21,201 nucleotides of DNA from Fimbriimonadaceae bacterium (GTDB lineage: Bacteria; Armatimonadota; Fimbriimonadia; Fimbriimonadales; Fimbriimonadaceae), in the NCBI GenBank assembly GCA_014380605.1, contig JACMJO010000124.1:1-21201 (forward strand), read 5' to 3'. The notes below the pieces were generated by a model. It saw only the letters and a program-made list of their open reading frames with translations. It was not told the origin of the DNA and ran no database searches. Below, piece after piece: positions 12,240 to 20,283 of this stretch. Made by a program: the position numbers and the translations under genes. Position 1 is the first letter of the stretch. Each line of letters begins with the position of its first letter.

Positions 12240-13409
12240 GTGCCTAAGATAGTTCTGGGCGTTTGCGGATCGATCGCCGCCTATCGGGCGGCAGACCTAG
12301 CTCGCGATCTGATGAGGGCGGGGTGCGAAGTGCGGGTGTGTCTAACCGATTCCGCGCAGAAGTTCGTCACGCCGATCCTGTTTGAAACGCTGACCGGAAA
12401 CCCATGCCTTATCGACACCTTCGATGAACCCGAGCGAGGCCGGATGGCGCATTTGGACTGGGCTCGTCAGGCAGACCTTCTCCTAATCGCCCCCGCGAGC
12501 GCGAATACGATCAACAAGCTCGCGAATGGCATCGGCGAGGACATGCTGACAACCATCGCCTTAGCGTTTGAGGGGCCTATGATGCTTGCTCCAGCCATGA
12601 ATCCAGCGATGTATCAGCACCCGGAAACGCAGGCCTCTTTGAACAACCTTGTCGAACACGGAGCGACCCTTATCGAACCTACTGAGGGGGATGTGGTGGC
12701 GGGGGAGAGTGGGCAAGGAAAGTTGGCGGGTAACGCTGAGATAGTTGGCACGGCCCTGGCGTTGCTTAACAGATCGAACCTGTTGGCGGGGAAAAGGGTT
12801 CTGATCACCAGCGGGCCCACCCAGGAGCCCATCGATTCTGTGAGATTTCTATCCAACCGATCCAGTGGCAAAATGGGCTCGGCACTGGCTCAAGCGGCGC
12901 TTTTGATGGGAGCGGAGGTCAAGGTCATTGCCGGGCCCTCCATGGCGATTTATCCTCGAAATGCGCACGTTATCGAAGTGCGTACTGCGGAAGAGATGCA
13001 CAAGGCTGCGCTTGCCGAGCTTTCATCTTGCGATCTGGCGATAGGGGCCGCCGCCGTCGCCGACTATCGCCCTTCGAATCCGCAGGAAGGAAAGATTCGG
13101 CGGAGCGATGATGCGATCAGCCTCGATCTCGTGCCGAACCCCGACATCATCGCTGAATTGGCGAAGTCCGGCAAACGAACTGTCGGCTTTGCAGCCGAGC
13201 CTTCGACAGACCTGACTGTCGCCATTGCCAAGATTCAGCGCAAGGGGCTTTATGCCATTGCTCACAACGACGTCTCGAATCGCGGGATCGGATTCGAATC
13301 GGACAAAAACCAGATCACTTTGATCCGCGCTGACGGAGTTCAAGAAACAAGCCCATTGGCGAGCAAGCTATTGGTCGCGCTTTGGCTTCTCGAGCGGATT
13401 GCGGAGTAG
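12240..13409 (+). CDS. coaBC: Bifunctional CoaBC (PPC synthetase/decarboxylase)
   Basis: A 389-residue fusion that makes 4'-phosphopantetheine from 4'-phosphopantothenate in coenzyme A synthesis. The N-terminal flavoprotein decarboxylase (CoaC, 1 to ~180) has GSIAAYRAADL, the active-site His71 in AHLDWA, APASANT and PAMN (118-121). The clamp motif reads AGESGQGKL (154-162), where many homologues have ACG..G.GR; the usual Cys is Ala154. The CoaB synthetase (from ~182) has ITSGPTQEPIDSVRFLSNRS, SGKMG, AAVADYRP and LVPNPDII, all expected. It starts with GTG two nt after the gmk stop and has no separate ribosome site, so it is probably translated by reinitiation. The stop is 4 bp from that of convergent argH, with no terminator between. 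Confidence 0.94.
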   Translation: MPKIVLGVCGSIAAYRAADLARDLMRAGCEVRVCLTDSAQKFVTPILFETLTGNPCLIDTFDEPERGRMAHLDWARQADLLLIAPASANTINKLANGIGEDMLTTIALAFEGPMMLAPAMNPAMYQHPETQASLNNLVEHGATLIEPTEGDVVAGESGQGKLAGNAEIVGTALALLNRSNLLAGKRVLITSGPTQEPIDSVRFLSNRSSGKMGSALAQAALLMGAEVKVIAGPSMAIYPRNAHVIEVRTAEEMHKAALAELSSCDLAIGAAAVADYRPSNPQEGKIRRSDDAISLDLVPNPDIIAELAKSGKRTVGFAAEPSTDLTVAIAKIQRKGLYAIAHNDVSNRGIGFESDKNQITLIRADGVQETSPLASKLLVALWLLERIAE

Positions 13410-13413
13410 TTCG

Positions 13414-14802
13414 CTAGGCGATCTTTGGAAAACCCTCGCACTCCAGTATCCACTGAGCATGAGTCAATTGCTTTTCCATCGCCAAGGGTCCCGGCGCGCC
13501 CAGCGATTCTCGGCGTTGGATACTAGCCGCCGGACTCAAGACTTCAAGGGCGGCGACGGGAACGTCCGGTGCAATCTCGTTCAGGCGTGCGGCATCAAGA
13601 TCTTCCAGCACCCATCCGCGTTCTATGCACCCTCTCACGACCGAGCCGACCAGTTCGTGAGCCTGTCGGAACGGAATGCCAGTGGTAGCGAGGAAATCGG
13701 CGAGATCCGTTGCCGTGGAAAAGTCGCCGTGAACGGAAGTGCTCATATGCTCCAAATTCCAGACTGCAGACTCCAACATCAGGTGGATCAGTTGAATCGA
13801 GTCCTTGACCTTGCCCATCGAATCGAACAAGGGTGGCTTGTCGTCCTGGGTGTCGCGGTTATATCCAAGAGGAAGCGCCTTCATGGTCGTGGCATTCGTG
13901 ACCCAATTGGCGATAACCCGCCCGGTGCGGCCTCGTATCAGCTCTGCCATGTCCGGGTTGCGCTTTTGGGGCATGATCGACGACCCCGTGGTAACGCTGT
14001 CGGCAAGGGATACGAACCCAAATTCACGCCCCGACCACAAGACCAATTCTTGGCTGATACGGCTCAGGTCGATCATCAGGGCCGCACAGAGGTGGAGCGA
14101 ATCCAATATGTAGGATCGATCGCTTGTCGCATCGAGCGCGTTTGGAATGGGGCCTAAGAAGCCAAGCTCTTGGGAAGTCATCTCCCGATCGATGGGAAAA
14201 CTGGTCCCTGCCAATGCGGCCGAGCCAAGGGGCGAGTAATTTGCAAGCTCAAACAGCCGCTCCGCCCGCCAACCGTGCCTCTGCAAGGCCCAGAAATGGG
14301 CCATAAGGTGGAAACCTAACGTGATCGGTTGGGCTCGTTGCTGGTGGGTCCAGCCTGGCATCAGCGCACCCTTGTACTCGCCGCCCTTGGCCAAAAGCAA
14401 AGTTTGAAGCTTCTTGATCAGGTCGAATACTTCGACAAGCTCATTGTGAAGATACAGGCGGGTGTCGGTGGCAACCTGGTCATTACGGCTACGAGCGGTA
14501 TGCAGTTTTCCTGCCACTTCACCAACGATCTCACTGAGTTTGACTTCTATGGCGGTGTGGATGTCTTCGACGTCATGGGGCAGGGATTCAGGCCCATCTT
14601 CGTGAATCTGTTCAAGGCCGCGGATGAGCGTCTCGGACTCCTCAGGCGTAATGATTCCGACGGCGCCGAGCATTCGGGCGTGGGCTACCGAACCAATCAA
14701 ATCCTCCTGCCAAAAATTCAGGTCGGTGTGAATCGATTGGCCGAATCGGTTGACCAACGAATTTGTGTCCTCGGCGAAGGCGCCACCCCAGAGCTTCCTC
14801 AT
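13414..14802 (-). CDS. argH: Argininosuccinate lyase
   Basis: A 462-residue member of the fumarase/aspartase superfamily that splits argininosuccinate into arginine and fumarate, last step of arginine synthesis. It has KLWGGAF at the N-terminus, LHTARSRNDQVATD, TSFPIDRE, and the superfamily signature GSSIMPQKRNPD on the flexible loop with the catalytic Ser. Length fits. A TTG at 14823 would add seven residues, but MRKLWGGAF is the normal beginning, so the ATG at 14800-14802 is chosen. TATGCT (14812-14817) forms a -10 exactly 9 nt before it. No other arginine gene is nearby. It diverges from the DCC gene by 91 nt. Confidence 0.96.
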   Translation of the reverse strand: MRKLWGGAFAEDTNSLVNRFGQSIHTDLNFWQEDLIGSVAHARMLGAVGIITPEESETLIRGLEQIHEDGPESLPHDVEDIHTAIEVKLSEIVGEVAGKLHTARSRNDQVATDTRLYLHNELVEVFDLIKKLQTLLLAKGGEYKGALMPGWTHQQRAQPITLGFHLMAHFWALQRHGWRAERLFELANYSPLGSAALAGTSFPIDREMTSQELGFLGPIPNALDATSDRSYILDSLHLCAALMIDLSRISQELVLWSGREFGFVSLADSVTTGSSIMPQKRNPDMAELIRGRTGRVIANWVTNATTMKALPLGYNRDTQDDKPPLFDSMGKVKDSIQLIHLMLESAVWNLEHMSTSVHGDFSTATDLADFLATTGIPFRQAHELVGSVVRGCIERGWVLEDLDAARLNEIAPDVPVAALEVLSPAASIQRRESLGAPGPLAMEKQLTHAQWILECEGFPKIA

Positions 14803-14811
14803 CGGCCTGCA

Positions 14812-14817
14812 AGCATA
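14812..14817 (-). promoter_or_regulatory. Possible argH -10 TATGCT, 9 nt before ATG
   Basis: TATGCT on the - strand lies 9 nt upstream of the argH ATG, predicting a leader of 2-3 nt. No Shine-Dalgarno is present in the gap. No strong -35 match. Confidence 0.4.
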
Positions 14818-14893
14818 ACCCAATACGCGGATTCGGCGCGACCTATCAGGACTCCTCGCCCATGACCGATAATATGGGAGTAGGAATTAACTG

Positions 14894-15325
14894 GTGGCCG
14901 AAGATCAACCTCGCATGATCGTTTTTTACGACGGACTCTGTGGATTCTGCGATCGCACGGTTTCGTACATCCTTCAGCGGGACCGGGATGATCGTTTTCG
15001 ATTTGCACCATTGCAGAGAGACCTTGCCGAGGAGATCCTCCCCAAGCACGGTAAGAATCCCAAGGATTTGGATACGCTTTACCTTCTAGTCGACCAAGGT
15101 TTGCCCACCGAGCGGGTGCTCGACAAGTCATCGGCTGCGGTGCACATCGGCAAGACACTTGGTGGATTCAGCCGATTCGGGATGACGCTCGTCGGCATCC
15201 TGCCCAAGCCAATACGAGATTGGGGATACGACCGAGTCGCGAAAGCCCGATACAAGCTCTTCGGCAAGATGTCGGCTTGCCGCATTCCTTCTGCTCAAGA
15301 TCGGGCCAAGTTCCTTGGCCTCTAG
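14894..15325 (+). CDS. DCC-family (DUF393/YuxK) thiol-disulfide oxidoreductase-like protein
   Basis: A 143-residue thioredoxin-fold-like protein with the DCC motif FYDGLCGFCDRTV (Cys16, Cys19), FRFAPLQRD, and the typical ending YKLFGKMSACRIPSAQDRAK. Members are called thiol-disulfide oxidoreductases because of their CxxC, but substrates are mostly unknown. The GTG at 14894 was chosen because an AGGA site lies about 8 nt upstream and GATAAT (14870-14875) can act as -10. The ATG at 14915 (MIVFYDG) is an alternative that still keeps the motif. The stop shares CTAG (15322-15325) with the convergent response-regulator gene. Confidence 0.85.
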   Translation: MAEDQPRMIVFYDGLCGFCDRTVSYILQRDRDDRFRFAPLQRDLAEEILPKHGKNPKDLDTLYLLVDQGLPTERVLDKSSAAVHIGKTLGGFSRFGMTLVGILPKPIRDWGYDRVAKARYKLFGKMSACRIPSAQDRAKFLGL

Positions 15326-15960
15326 GCTCTCTTAAGACCCTCTCGGACTGCCATCAAGGCTGCTTGCGTGCGATCTTGGACGCCAAGCTTGGCCAGGACA
15401 TTGCTCACATAGCCCTTCACCGTGCCCTCAGTCAGGCTAAGGTCGTTCGCAATCTCCTTGTTGCTCCTCCCGCTTGCGATCAGGCGCAGAATGTCCATTT
15501 CTCGCGCGGTCAGTTCCTCCAGTGGAGAATGGTCTTGCTTGCCGCTAACTTCATTGACCAGCTGGACTTGCGCATCCGCATGGAGAACCGATTTGCCCTC
15601 CGCTGTGGACCTAATGGCATCCAAAAGCTCATGCTTGGCGACGTCCTTGAGTATAAACCCAAGCGCGCCCGCCCGAAGCATTTCCCTCACAATCCCCGGC
15701 TCCAAGTAAGAGGTCAAAACCAAGACGTTCGTCGTTGGAGACGCCGCTTTGACCTTCAAGACCGCCTCCGAGCCGCCAGACTTGGGCATTCGGAGGTCCA
15801 GAAGCGCGACATCGGGATGATGCTTTCGGCAAACGGCTTCGGCTTCATCGCCATTGCCGGCTTCGGCGACTATTTCAAAGTCGCGCTGGCCAACAAATAG
15901 CGCCCTTAATCCTTCTCGAACAATCTCGTGATCGTCGACGATTACAATTCGAATCGCCAT
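15322..15960 (-). CDS. NarL/FixJ-family response regulator
   Basis: A 212-residue regulator. The receiver domain (about 3-118) has the acidic pair Asp9-Asp10, phospho-acceptor Asp55 in LLDLRMPKSGG, VLTSY, and Lys in FILKD. A LuxR-type helix-turn-helix is at about 150-205 (LTAREMDILRLIASGRSNKE, then GTVKGYVSNVLAKLGVQDRT). It should be phosphorylated by the kinase encoded just upstream and regulate transcription; targets are unknown. The ATG at 15958-15960 overlaps the kinase stop by one base (TAATG), so translation is coupled. An in-frame start seven codons upstream lies inside the kinase gene and adds nothing family-like. Confidence 0.94.
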   Translation of the reverse strand: MAIRIVIVDDHEIVREGLRALFVGQRDFEIVAEAGNGDEAEAVCRKHHPDVALLDLRMPKSGGSEAVLKVKAASPTTNVLVLTSYLEPGIVREMLRAGALGFILKDVAKHELLDAIRSTAEGKSVLHADAQVQLVNEVSGKQDHSPLEELTAREMDILRLIASGRSNKEIANDLSLTEGTVKGYVSNVLAKLGVQDRTQAALMAVREGLKRA

Positions 15961-17618
15961 TACTTTGCGTCCTCTTCCCAAAAGGCTTCGATCGTGGTGC
16001 CCTGGCCGGCGGCCGTCTCGACGCAGAATTCCGCGCCAATCTCAGTCGCCCTTTCCTTCATGCTGGTCAGGCCCAAACCCGACCGACGTTTGTTCTTGCT
16101 CTCCCGTTTCAATCCCATACCATCATCCTCAACTCTCAGTTTGACGCTCGCGCCAATAGATTGCAACACAACCCGAACGTGTTTGGCATTTGCGTGTTTG
16201 GCTATGTTGTTCAATGCCTCTTGAGCAATGCCAAGAAGCTGTTCCTCCACATTTGCAGGCGATCCCTGATAGCTTGTATCGACAAGCATGTACTCGGGCA
16301 GACCCACCACGGTCGCCGCGTAGGACGAGATTCGCTGTCCCAGGGAAAGGATCTTGGGTTGCGAGTGAACCGGCCTTAGCTCCTCCAACAGCGTCCTCAT
16401 CTCCTGAAGGCCCCTTCGGCTCAGACTGTTAATGCGCTCAACGATCTCATTAGGGGGAACTTGCCCAGGCTCCAGGGTCTGAGCCAACAGGTTCAAACTG
16501 AAGAGTACTTGGGTAACGGAGTCGTGAAGGTCGCGAGCAATCTTCCTGCGCTCCTCCATTACCGCCAGCTTCCTGCCCGACTCGATGAGGGCATCGTGAT
16601 CTCTGCGAATCGCCAATGCCGATGCCAACTGGGCCGCCGTTGTTTGGAACGGCATCAGCTCATCGTCGGTCCACTCGTGCGGCTTTGGATCGCTAAGGAT
16701 AACCAACCCGATTCGCAATCGATCCGCCATAAGAGGAACAAGTGCAACAGCCGGGCGGCGATCTCGTCTTTGTTCTTCACGAAGAGACTTCGGGACGCCT
16801 GGATCGGTGAGCGCATTAGCGATTCGTACGGTTTTGCCTGCCGCTAGAATAGGGTCCAGAAAGTCTCGCTTGGTGGGGACGCGATACTCCATCAGCTCGA
16901 CCTTATCGCCCGGGCTCCAGCGCCCTCGAACAATGTTTCCGACCTTATTGCCTTGGTCGTCGAACTCATAGAGGACAAGCGTGCAGGTGTACCGGCCGTT
17001 CGCCGCAACCTGGGCTAGGTAAGCGTGGATGACCTCCCCCACCGACATCGCGTTGCCGATTCTCTCGGTGGCCTGAAGGACGTGCGACGTCCTCACGATG
17101 GACCTCTCGTTCTCGGTAAACAGTCGAGCGTTTTCGATTGCGATTGCGGCATGTCGAGCAAGGTGCTCTAACTGAGTCACATCTTCCGGACTGAACCGAC
17201 GACCTTTTTTGGCGCCGATGCCAAAGAATCCGGTCATCTTTTCTCGCCAGAAGATCGGAACCCCAATGACCGCGTTATCCTGAACGCCCGGGATATCGTC
17301 TGCTCCAAGCTCCCCGTATCGCTCTAGAACGATCGGCTGTTGAGACTCAAGCACGCGACCCGCCAGGCCAACCCCTCGCAACCACTCGCTCCCCAACTCT
17401 TTGACCGGCATCTTGTGGGTAGCTTCAATGCGAACCAAATCGGCGTCGCTGTCGACTAAGCCGATGCTGCCGTCGTCCGCTCGGAGGAGTTCGCAGGCGC
17501 TCTCAACGATTTGCGTGAGCAAGCGACGCAAGTCTAGCTCGCTGCTGATGTTTTCGACGATCCGTCGGAGAGTTTCCCCCTGTTGGATCGATCCCTTGAC
17601 GGGCTTACTTCCACTCAC
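15960..17618 (-). CDS. Cytosolic two-GAF HisKA_3 sensor histidine kinase
   Basis: A 552-residue kinase without membrane segments or signal peptide. It has two GAF domains (about 27-167 and 188-335, starting ETLRRIVENISSELDLRRLL and including VIGVPIFWREKMTGFFGI). The HisKA_3 box EERRKIARDLHDSVTQVLFS carries phospho-acceptor His365. The HATPase_c domain has the N-box IAQEALNNIAKHA, VEDDGMGL and GLGLTSMKERA. NarX/DegS-like kinases of this layout sense small molecules, redox state or light through GAF domains; the ligand cannot be told from sequence. It pairs with the NarL-type regulator directly downstream. The GTG start has no Shine-Dalgarno but follows a strong promoter (17628-17656) whose -10 ends 9 nt upstream. 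Confidence 0.93.
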   Translation of the reverse strand: MSGSKPVKGSIQQGETLRRIVENISSELDLRRLLTQIVESACELLRADDGSIGLVDSDADLVRIEATHKMPVKELGSEWLRGVGLAGRVLESQQPIVLERYGELGADDIPGVQDNAVIGVPIFWREKMTGFFGIGAKKGRRFSPEDVTQLEHLARHAAIAIENARLFTENERSIVRTSHVLQATERIGNAMSVGEVIHAYLAQVAANGRYTCTLVLYEFDDQGNKVGNIVRGRWSPGDKVELMEYRVPTKRDFLDPILAAGKTVRIANALTDPGVPKSLREEQRRDRRPAVALVPLMADRLRIGLVILSDPKPHEWTDDELMPFQTTAAQLASALAIRRDHDALIESGRKLAVMEERRKIARDLHDSVTQVLFSLNLLAQTLEPGQVPPNEIVERINSLSRRGLQEMRTLLEELRPVHSQPKILSLGQRISSYAATVVGLPEYMLVDTSYQGSPANVEEQLLGIAQEALNNIAKHANAKHVRVVLQSIGASVKLRVEDDGMGLKRESKNKRRSGLGLTSMKERATEIGAEFCVETAAGQGTTIEAFWEEDAK

Positions 17619-17627
17619 GCTGAATCT

Positions 17628-17656
17628 ATTCTAGTGCGAGATCGACCGCTTGTCGA
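17628..17656 (-). promoter_or_regulatory. Sigma70-type promoter of the kinase/regulator operon
   Basis: On the - strand, -35 TCGACA (17651-17656, one mismatch to TTGACA), a 17-nt spacer and -10 TAGAAT (17628-17633, one mismatch to TATAAT). The -10 ends 9 nt before the kinase GTG, so the leader would be about 2-3 nt. It begins 18 bp after the fabH stop. This is the best-matching complete promoter in the window. Confidence 0.65.
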
Positions 17657-17673
17657 ACTAACTTATGTTGGGG

Positions 17674-18660
17674 TTACCACCGAATCAGATTCGCGCCCCA
17701 GACCAACCCTGCCCCAAACCCAACGGTCAGCACATTCATCCCGGGCTTGAGCCGCCCTTCCTCGACGGCCTCGGAAAGGCCGATAGGGATCGAGCCCCCA
17801 CTGGTGTTGCCATATTTCTGAACGTTTACAAAGACCTTCTCAGGAGGTAACCCAAGCCTCTTGGCCGCGGAATCGATGATCCGAAGATTAGCCTGATGGG
17901 GGACGAAGAGATCGATCTCTTCCGGCGTCATATTAAGCTCATCCAACAGTCGACAGCAAGCCTCTCCCATCGCGTTCACCGCGAAGCGATAGACCTCGGC
18001 GCCTGCCATAAAGATGCTGCTTCGCTTTCCTTCGGCTTGGACGCTACAACTGGGATACCGGCTACCGCCGACTTCAAGGTTAATGTGAGGCGCTCCGGTG
18101 CCATCGGACAGAAGAACCGTCTTCACAACTCCCCGATCAGTGTTCTCAGTCGCCTCCAGAACCACCGCCCCGGCTCCATCTCCAAACAGGACGCAGGTAG
18201 ATCGATCCGTCCAGTCGACAAACTTGGTGAGGGTATCAACCCCGATTACAAGAACCTTCTTCGACGCGCCCGATTCGATCATTGCCGCCGCGCTCGCGAG
18301 CGAGTAGATGAACCCCGCGCAAGCCGCCCCAAGGTCGTAGGAACCCGCATTGGTTGCCCCAATTCCCGCCTGAATCAGGCAACTTGTGCTGGGGAAAAGC
18401 ATGTCTCCGGTGACGGTTCCGCAAACGATCAGGTTCAAATCGTTCGGTGAGACATTTGCCATTGCGAGCGCCTTCTTCGACGCTTCGATGCCGAGAGAGC
18501 TGCAGGTCTCTTCGGCGGAGCAGATGCGACGCTCTTTGATACCCGTGCGCTGGGTGATCCACTCGTCGTTGGTGTCGACCAACTTTTCGAGGTCGGCGTT
18601 GCTGAGAACTTTTGTTGGCACGGCATGGCCGATGCCGGTAATCACGGCCTTAGTGGGCAT
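17674..18660 (-). CDS. fabH: 3-oxoacyl-ACP synthase III (FabH)
   Basis: A 328-residue condensing enzyme that joins acetyl-CoA (or another short acyl-CoA) with malonyl-ACP to start fatty acid synthesis. The thiolase-fold triad is visible: Cys114 in GAACAGF, His in VPHQANLRI and Asn in YGNTSGGSIP. NDEWITQRTGIKERR near the N-terminus and the terminal GFGAGLVWGANLIRW are typical. The frame is open 96 codons farther upstream, into plsX, but homologous sequence begins at MPTKAVITGIG, so the ATG at 18658-18660 is used. It is 46 nt after plsX. There is no Shine-Dalgarno; CACAAT 9 nt upstream could give a separate near-leaderless transcript. Confidence 0.95.
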   Translation of the reverse strand: MPTKAVITGIGHAVPTKVLSNADLEKLVDTNDEWITQRTGIKERRICSAEETCSSLGIEASKKALAMANVSPNDLNLIVCGTVTGDMLFPSTSCLIQAGIGATNAGSYDLGAACAGFIYSLASAAAMIESGASKKVLVIGVDTLTKFVDWTDRSTCVLFGDGAGAVVLEATENTDRGVVKTVLLSDGTGAPHINLEVGGSRYPSCSVQAEGKRSSIFMAGAEVYRFAVNAMGEACCRLLDELNMTPEEIDLFVPHQANLRIIDSAAKRLGLPPEKVFVNVQKYGNTSGGSIPIGLSEAVEEGRLKPGMNVLTVGFGAGLVWGANLIRW

Positions 18661-18669
18661 GTAGAAACT

Positions 18670-18675
18670 ATTGTG
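18670..18675 (-). promoter_or_regulatory. Possible internal -10 CACAAT, 9 nt before fabH
   Basis: CACAAT on the - strand sits 9 nt before the fabH ATG, in the 46-nt plsX-fabH gap that lacks a ribosome site next to the ATG. Its first base departs from TANNNT, so it is weaker than the others. Confidence 0.3.
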
Positions 18676-18706
18676 GCACGGATAAATCGGCCAGGGCAGG
18701 AGGTGC

Positions 18707-19702
18707 CTAAGACTGTTTGGGCAGGTCTCGAGCCATGCTATCTCGAATAGTGGCCACCAAGTCTCCGTCGATCGCCCTCTGGGCCATAAGAACGGCATTC
18801 TTGATGGCTTTGGCGCTGGATCGCCCGTGCGCGATGATGCAGATTCCATTGAGTCCAAGCAAGGGAGAGCCTCCCACCTCGGCATAGTCCATCTTCTTTC
18901 GAACGGGGGCCATTGCTTTGCGCATGGGGAGGTAAGCCAGCTTTGCAAGAGGGTTCGATGGGACTTCGTTCCGGATCAGTTCCCCCATGAACTCTGCGGC
19001 GCCCTCGCAGGTCTTCAGCACGATGTTGCCCACGAAGGCATCGCAGAGAACAACGTCCACATCCGCCCTGAACATGTCCTTGCCTTCGATGTTGCCCGCG
19101 AACCACGGATATTCGGACAACAGAGTGTGACATTGCTTGGCCCAGGCGCTCCCTTTGCCGTCTTCCTCTCCAATATTGAGCAGATAGACCTTGGGAGTAG
19201 GCCGCTTCTCAACCTTTTGCATATAGGCTCGGCCCATCACGGCAAACTCCAGGATGTTCTCGGGATCGATATCGGGGCTGGCCCCGGCATCTAAAAGTAG
19301 AAATCCATTGCCCCGACTGGGGATCATGCTTCCAATCGCGGGGCGGTGGATTCCCTCAATCTGTCGCCAGGTCAGAAGGCTGATTGCCGTTGCCGCGCCC
19401 GTGTTGCCCGCCGATACAAACGCCGCCGCTTCGCCACTCTTGACCAGATTAGCGGCGACCGCCATGGAGGAGTCCTTCTTCTTTCTAATGGCTTCGGTCG
19501 GCTTCTCGTGCATGTCCACAACTTGAGTTGCAGGCACGACCTGAATGTTCTTGGGCGGATTCAGGCCCAGATGAGGCTCGATTGACTCTGGTTGGCCAAC
19601 GAGAAAGATCTTATGGGAAATAAGGGGTGCGGCTTGGACTGCACCGAGCACGATCTCGGCGGGAGCGTAGTCGCCCCCCATGGCGTCTAGCGCAATGTTC
19701 AA
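18707..19702 (-). CDS. plsX: Phosphate acyltransferase PlsX
   Basis: A 331-residue PlsX that makes acyl-phosphate from acyl-ACP, feeding PlsY in phospholipid synthesis at the cytoplasmic membrane surface. The N-terminal ALDAMGGDYAPAEIVLGA is the family signature. Others are VSAGNTGAATAIS, LLDAGASPDIDPENILEFAV, VLCDAFVGNIVLKTCEG, YAEVGGSPLLGLNG and IIAHGRSSAKAIKNA. The ATG overlaps the yceD stop (ATGA), so the two are translationally coupled. In many bacteria rpmF lies between yceD and plsX, but there is no room for it here. The stop is 46 nt before fabH. Confidence 0.96.
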   Translation of the reverse strand: MNIALDAMGGDYAPAEIVLGAVQAAPLISHKIFLVGQPESIEPHLGLNPPKNIQVVPATQVVDMHEKPTEAIRKKKDSSMAVAANLVKSGEAAAFVSAGNTGAATAISLLTWRQIEGIHRPAIGSMIPSRGNGFLLLDAGASPDIDPENILEFAVMGRAYMQKVEKRPTPKVYLLNIGEEDGKGSAWAKQCHTLLSEYPWFAGNIEGKDMFRADVDVVLCDAFVGNIVLKTCEGAAEFMGELIRNEVPSNPLAKLAYLPMRKAMAPVRKKMDYAEVGGSPLLGLNGICIIAHGRSSAKAIKNAVLMAQRAIDGDLVATIRDSMARDLPKQS

Positions 19703-20241
19703 GCTTCGATGTCCCCTGGTCGAATTAGGTTTGCCAGCTTTTCGAACTCGGGCCTCCCAGACTGGATCGTAGGCGCTCGGCCCTCGGCTTTGGCTTTAGC
19801 AATGGGGCACTCTCCGTCCCACCCAAACTCGCATAGAGGCTGGATGGGAATGTCCATCAGCAGGCCCTGTCGCAGGAGGTTTTCAACGATGAGGTTGTTC
19901 TCCTCAAAAAGCTCAAACGGCTCGTCTGCGGCAACCTTGGCAAAGTCCCCGCTTCCGTAACTGCTGGGGATTCCTGCGACGGGGAACTGCTCCTCGATAT
20001 CGAAGGTGATGTCGACTTCTACAGGTTCGCTGCACCTTGCGCATTCAAGCACGGCGCGAGTGGAGAACTTACCGGTAACGAGAAGGATATTTCCGGTGCT
20101 GATAGCTTCCAGATAGCCTTCAAGTGGCTTAACTAGGTCGAGGTCTTCCTCTTCAGGAAGCTCGGTGGCGATGTCGACTTCTAGCTTCCGTCCGGGATGC
20201 TGGAGCACATCATTCAAGTCGAGCAAGTCGTCCCGTCTCAT
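19699..20241 (-). CDS. yceD: DUF177/YceD family protein (23S rRNA accumulation)
   Basis: A 180-residue DUF177 protein. Cys67 and Cys70 (ECARC) and Cys137 and Cys145 (IQPLCEFGWDGEC) form the metal-binding-like arrangement of the family, followed by a C-terminal segment RPEFEKLANLI. YceD/Duf177 is needed for normal 23S rRNA levels in E. coli and plants and normally sits before rpmF and plsX. This copy is directly coupled to plsX, with rpmF missing. A promoter (GGGACA, 18 nt, TACAAT) precedes it, leaving a leader of about 5 nt. ATG start at 20239-20241; no Shine-Dalgarno. Confidence 0.88.
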   Translation of the reverse strand: MRRDDLLDLNDVLQHPGRKLEVDIATELPEEEDLDLVKPLEGYLEAISTGNILLVTGKFSTRAVLECARCSEPVEVDITFDIEEQFPVAGIPSSYGSGDFAKVAADEPFELFEENNLIVENLLRQGLLMDIPIQPLCEFGWDGECPIAKAKAEGRAPTIQSGRPEFEKLANLIRPGDIEA

Positions 20242-20253
20242 GATGTGGGGCCA

Positions 20254-20283
20254 ATTGTACCTCTGCGGGACCGCCCCTGTCCC
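20254..20283 (-). promoter_or_regulatory. Promoter of the yceD-plsX(-fabH) operon
   Basis: On the - strand: -35-like GGGACA (20278-20283, four of six), an 18-nt spacer and -10 TACAAT (20254-20259, five of six). The -10 ends 12 nt before the yceD ATG, giving a short leader. Confidence 0.5.

Noticed and set aside
13399..14157. Rightward 252-residue frame over argH
   Set aside because: Antisense shadow of argH.
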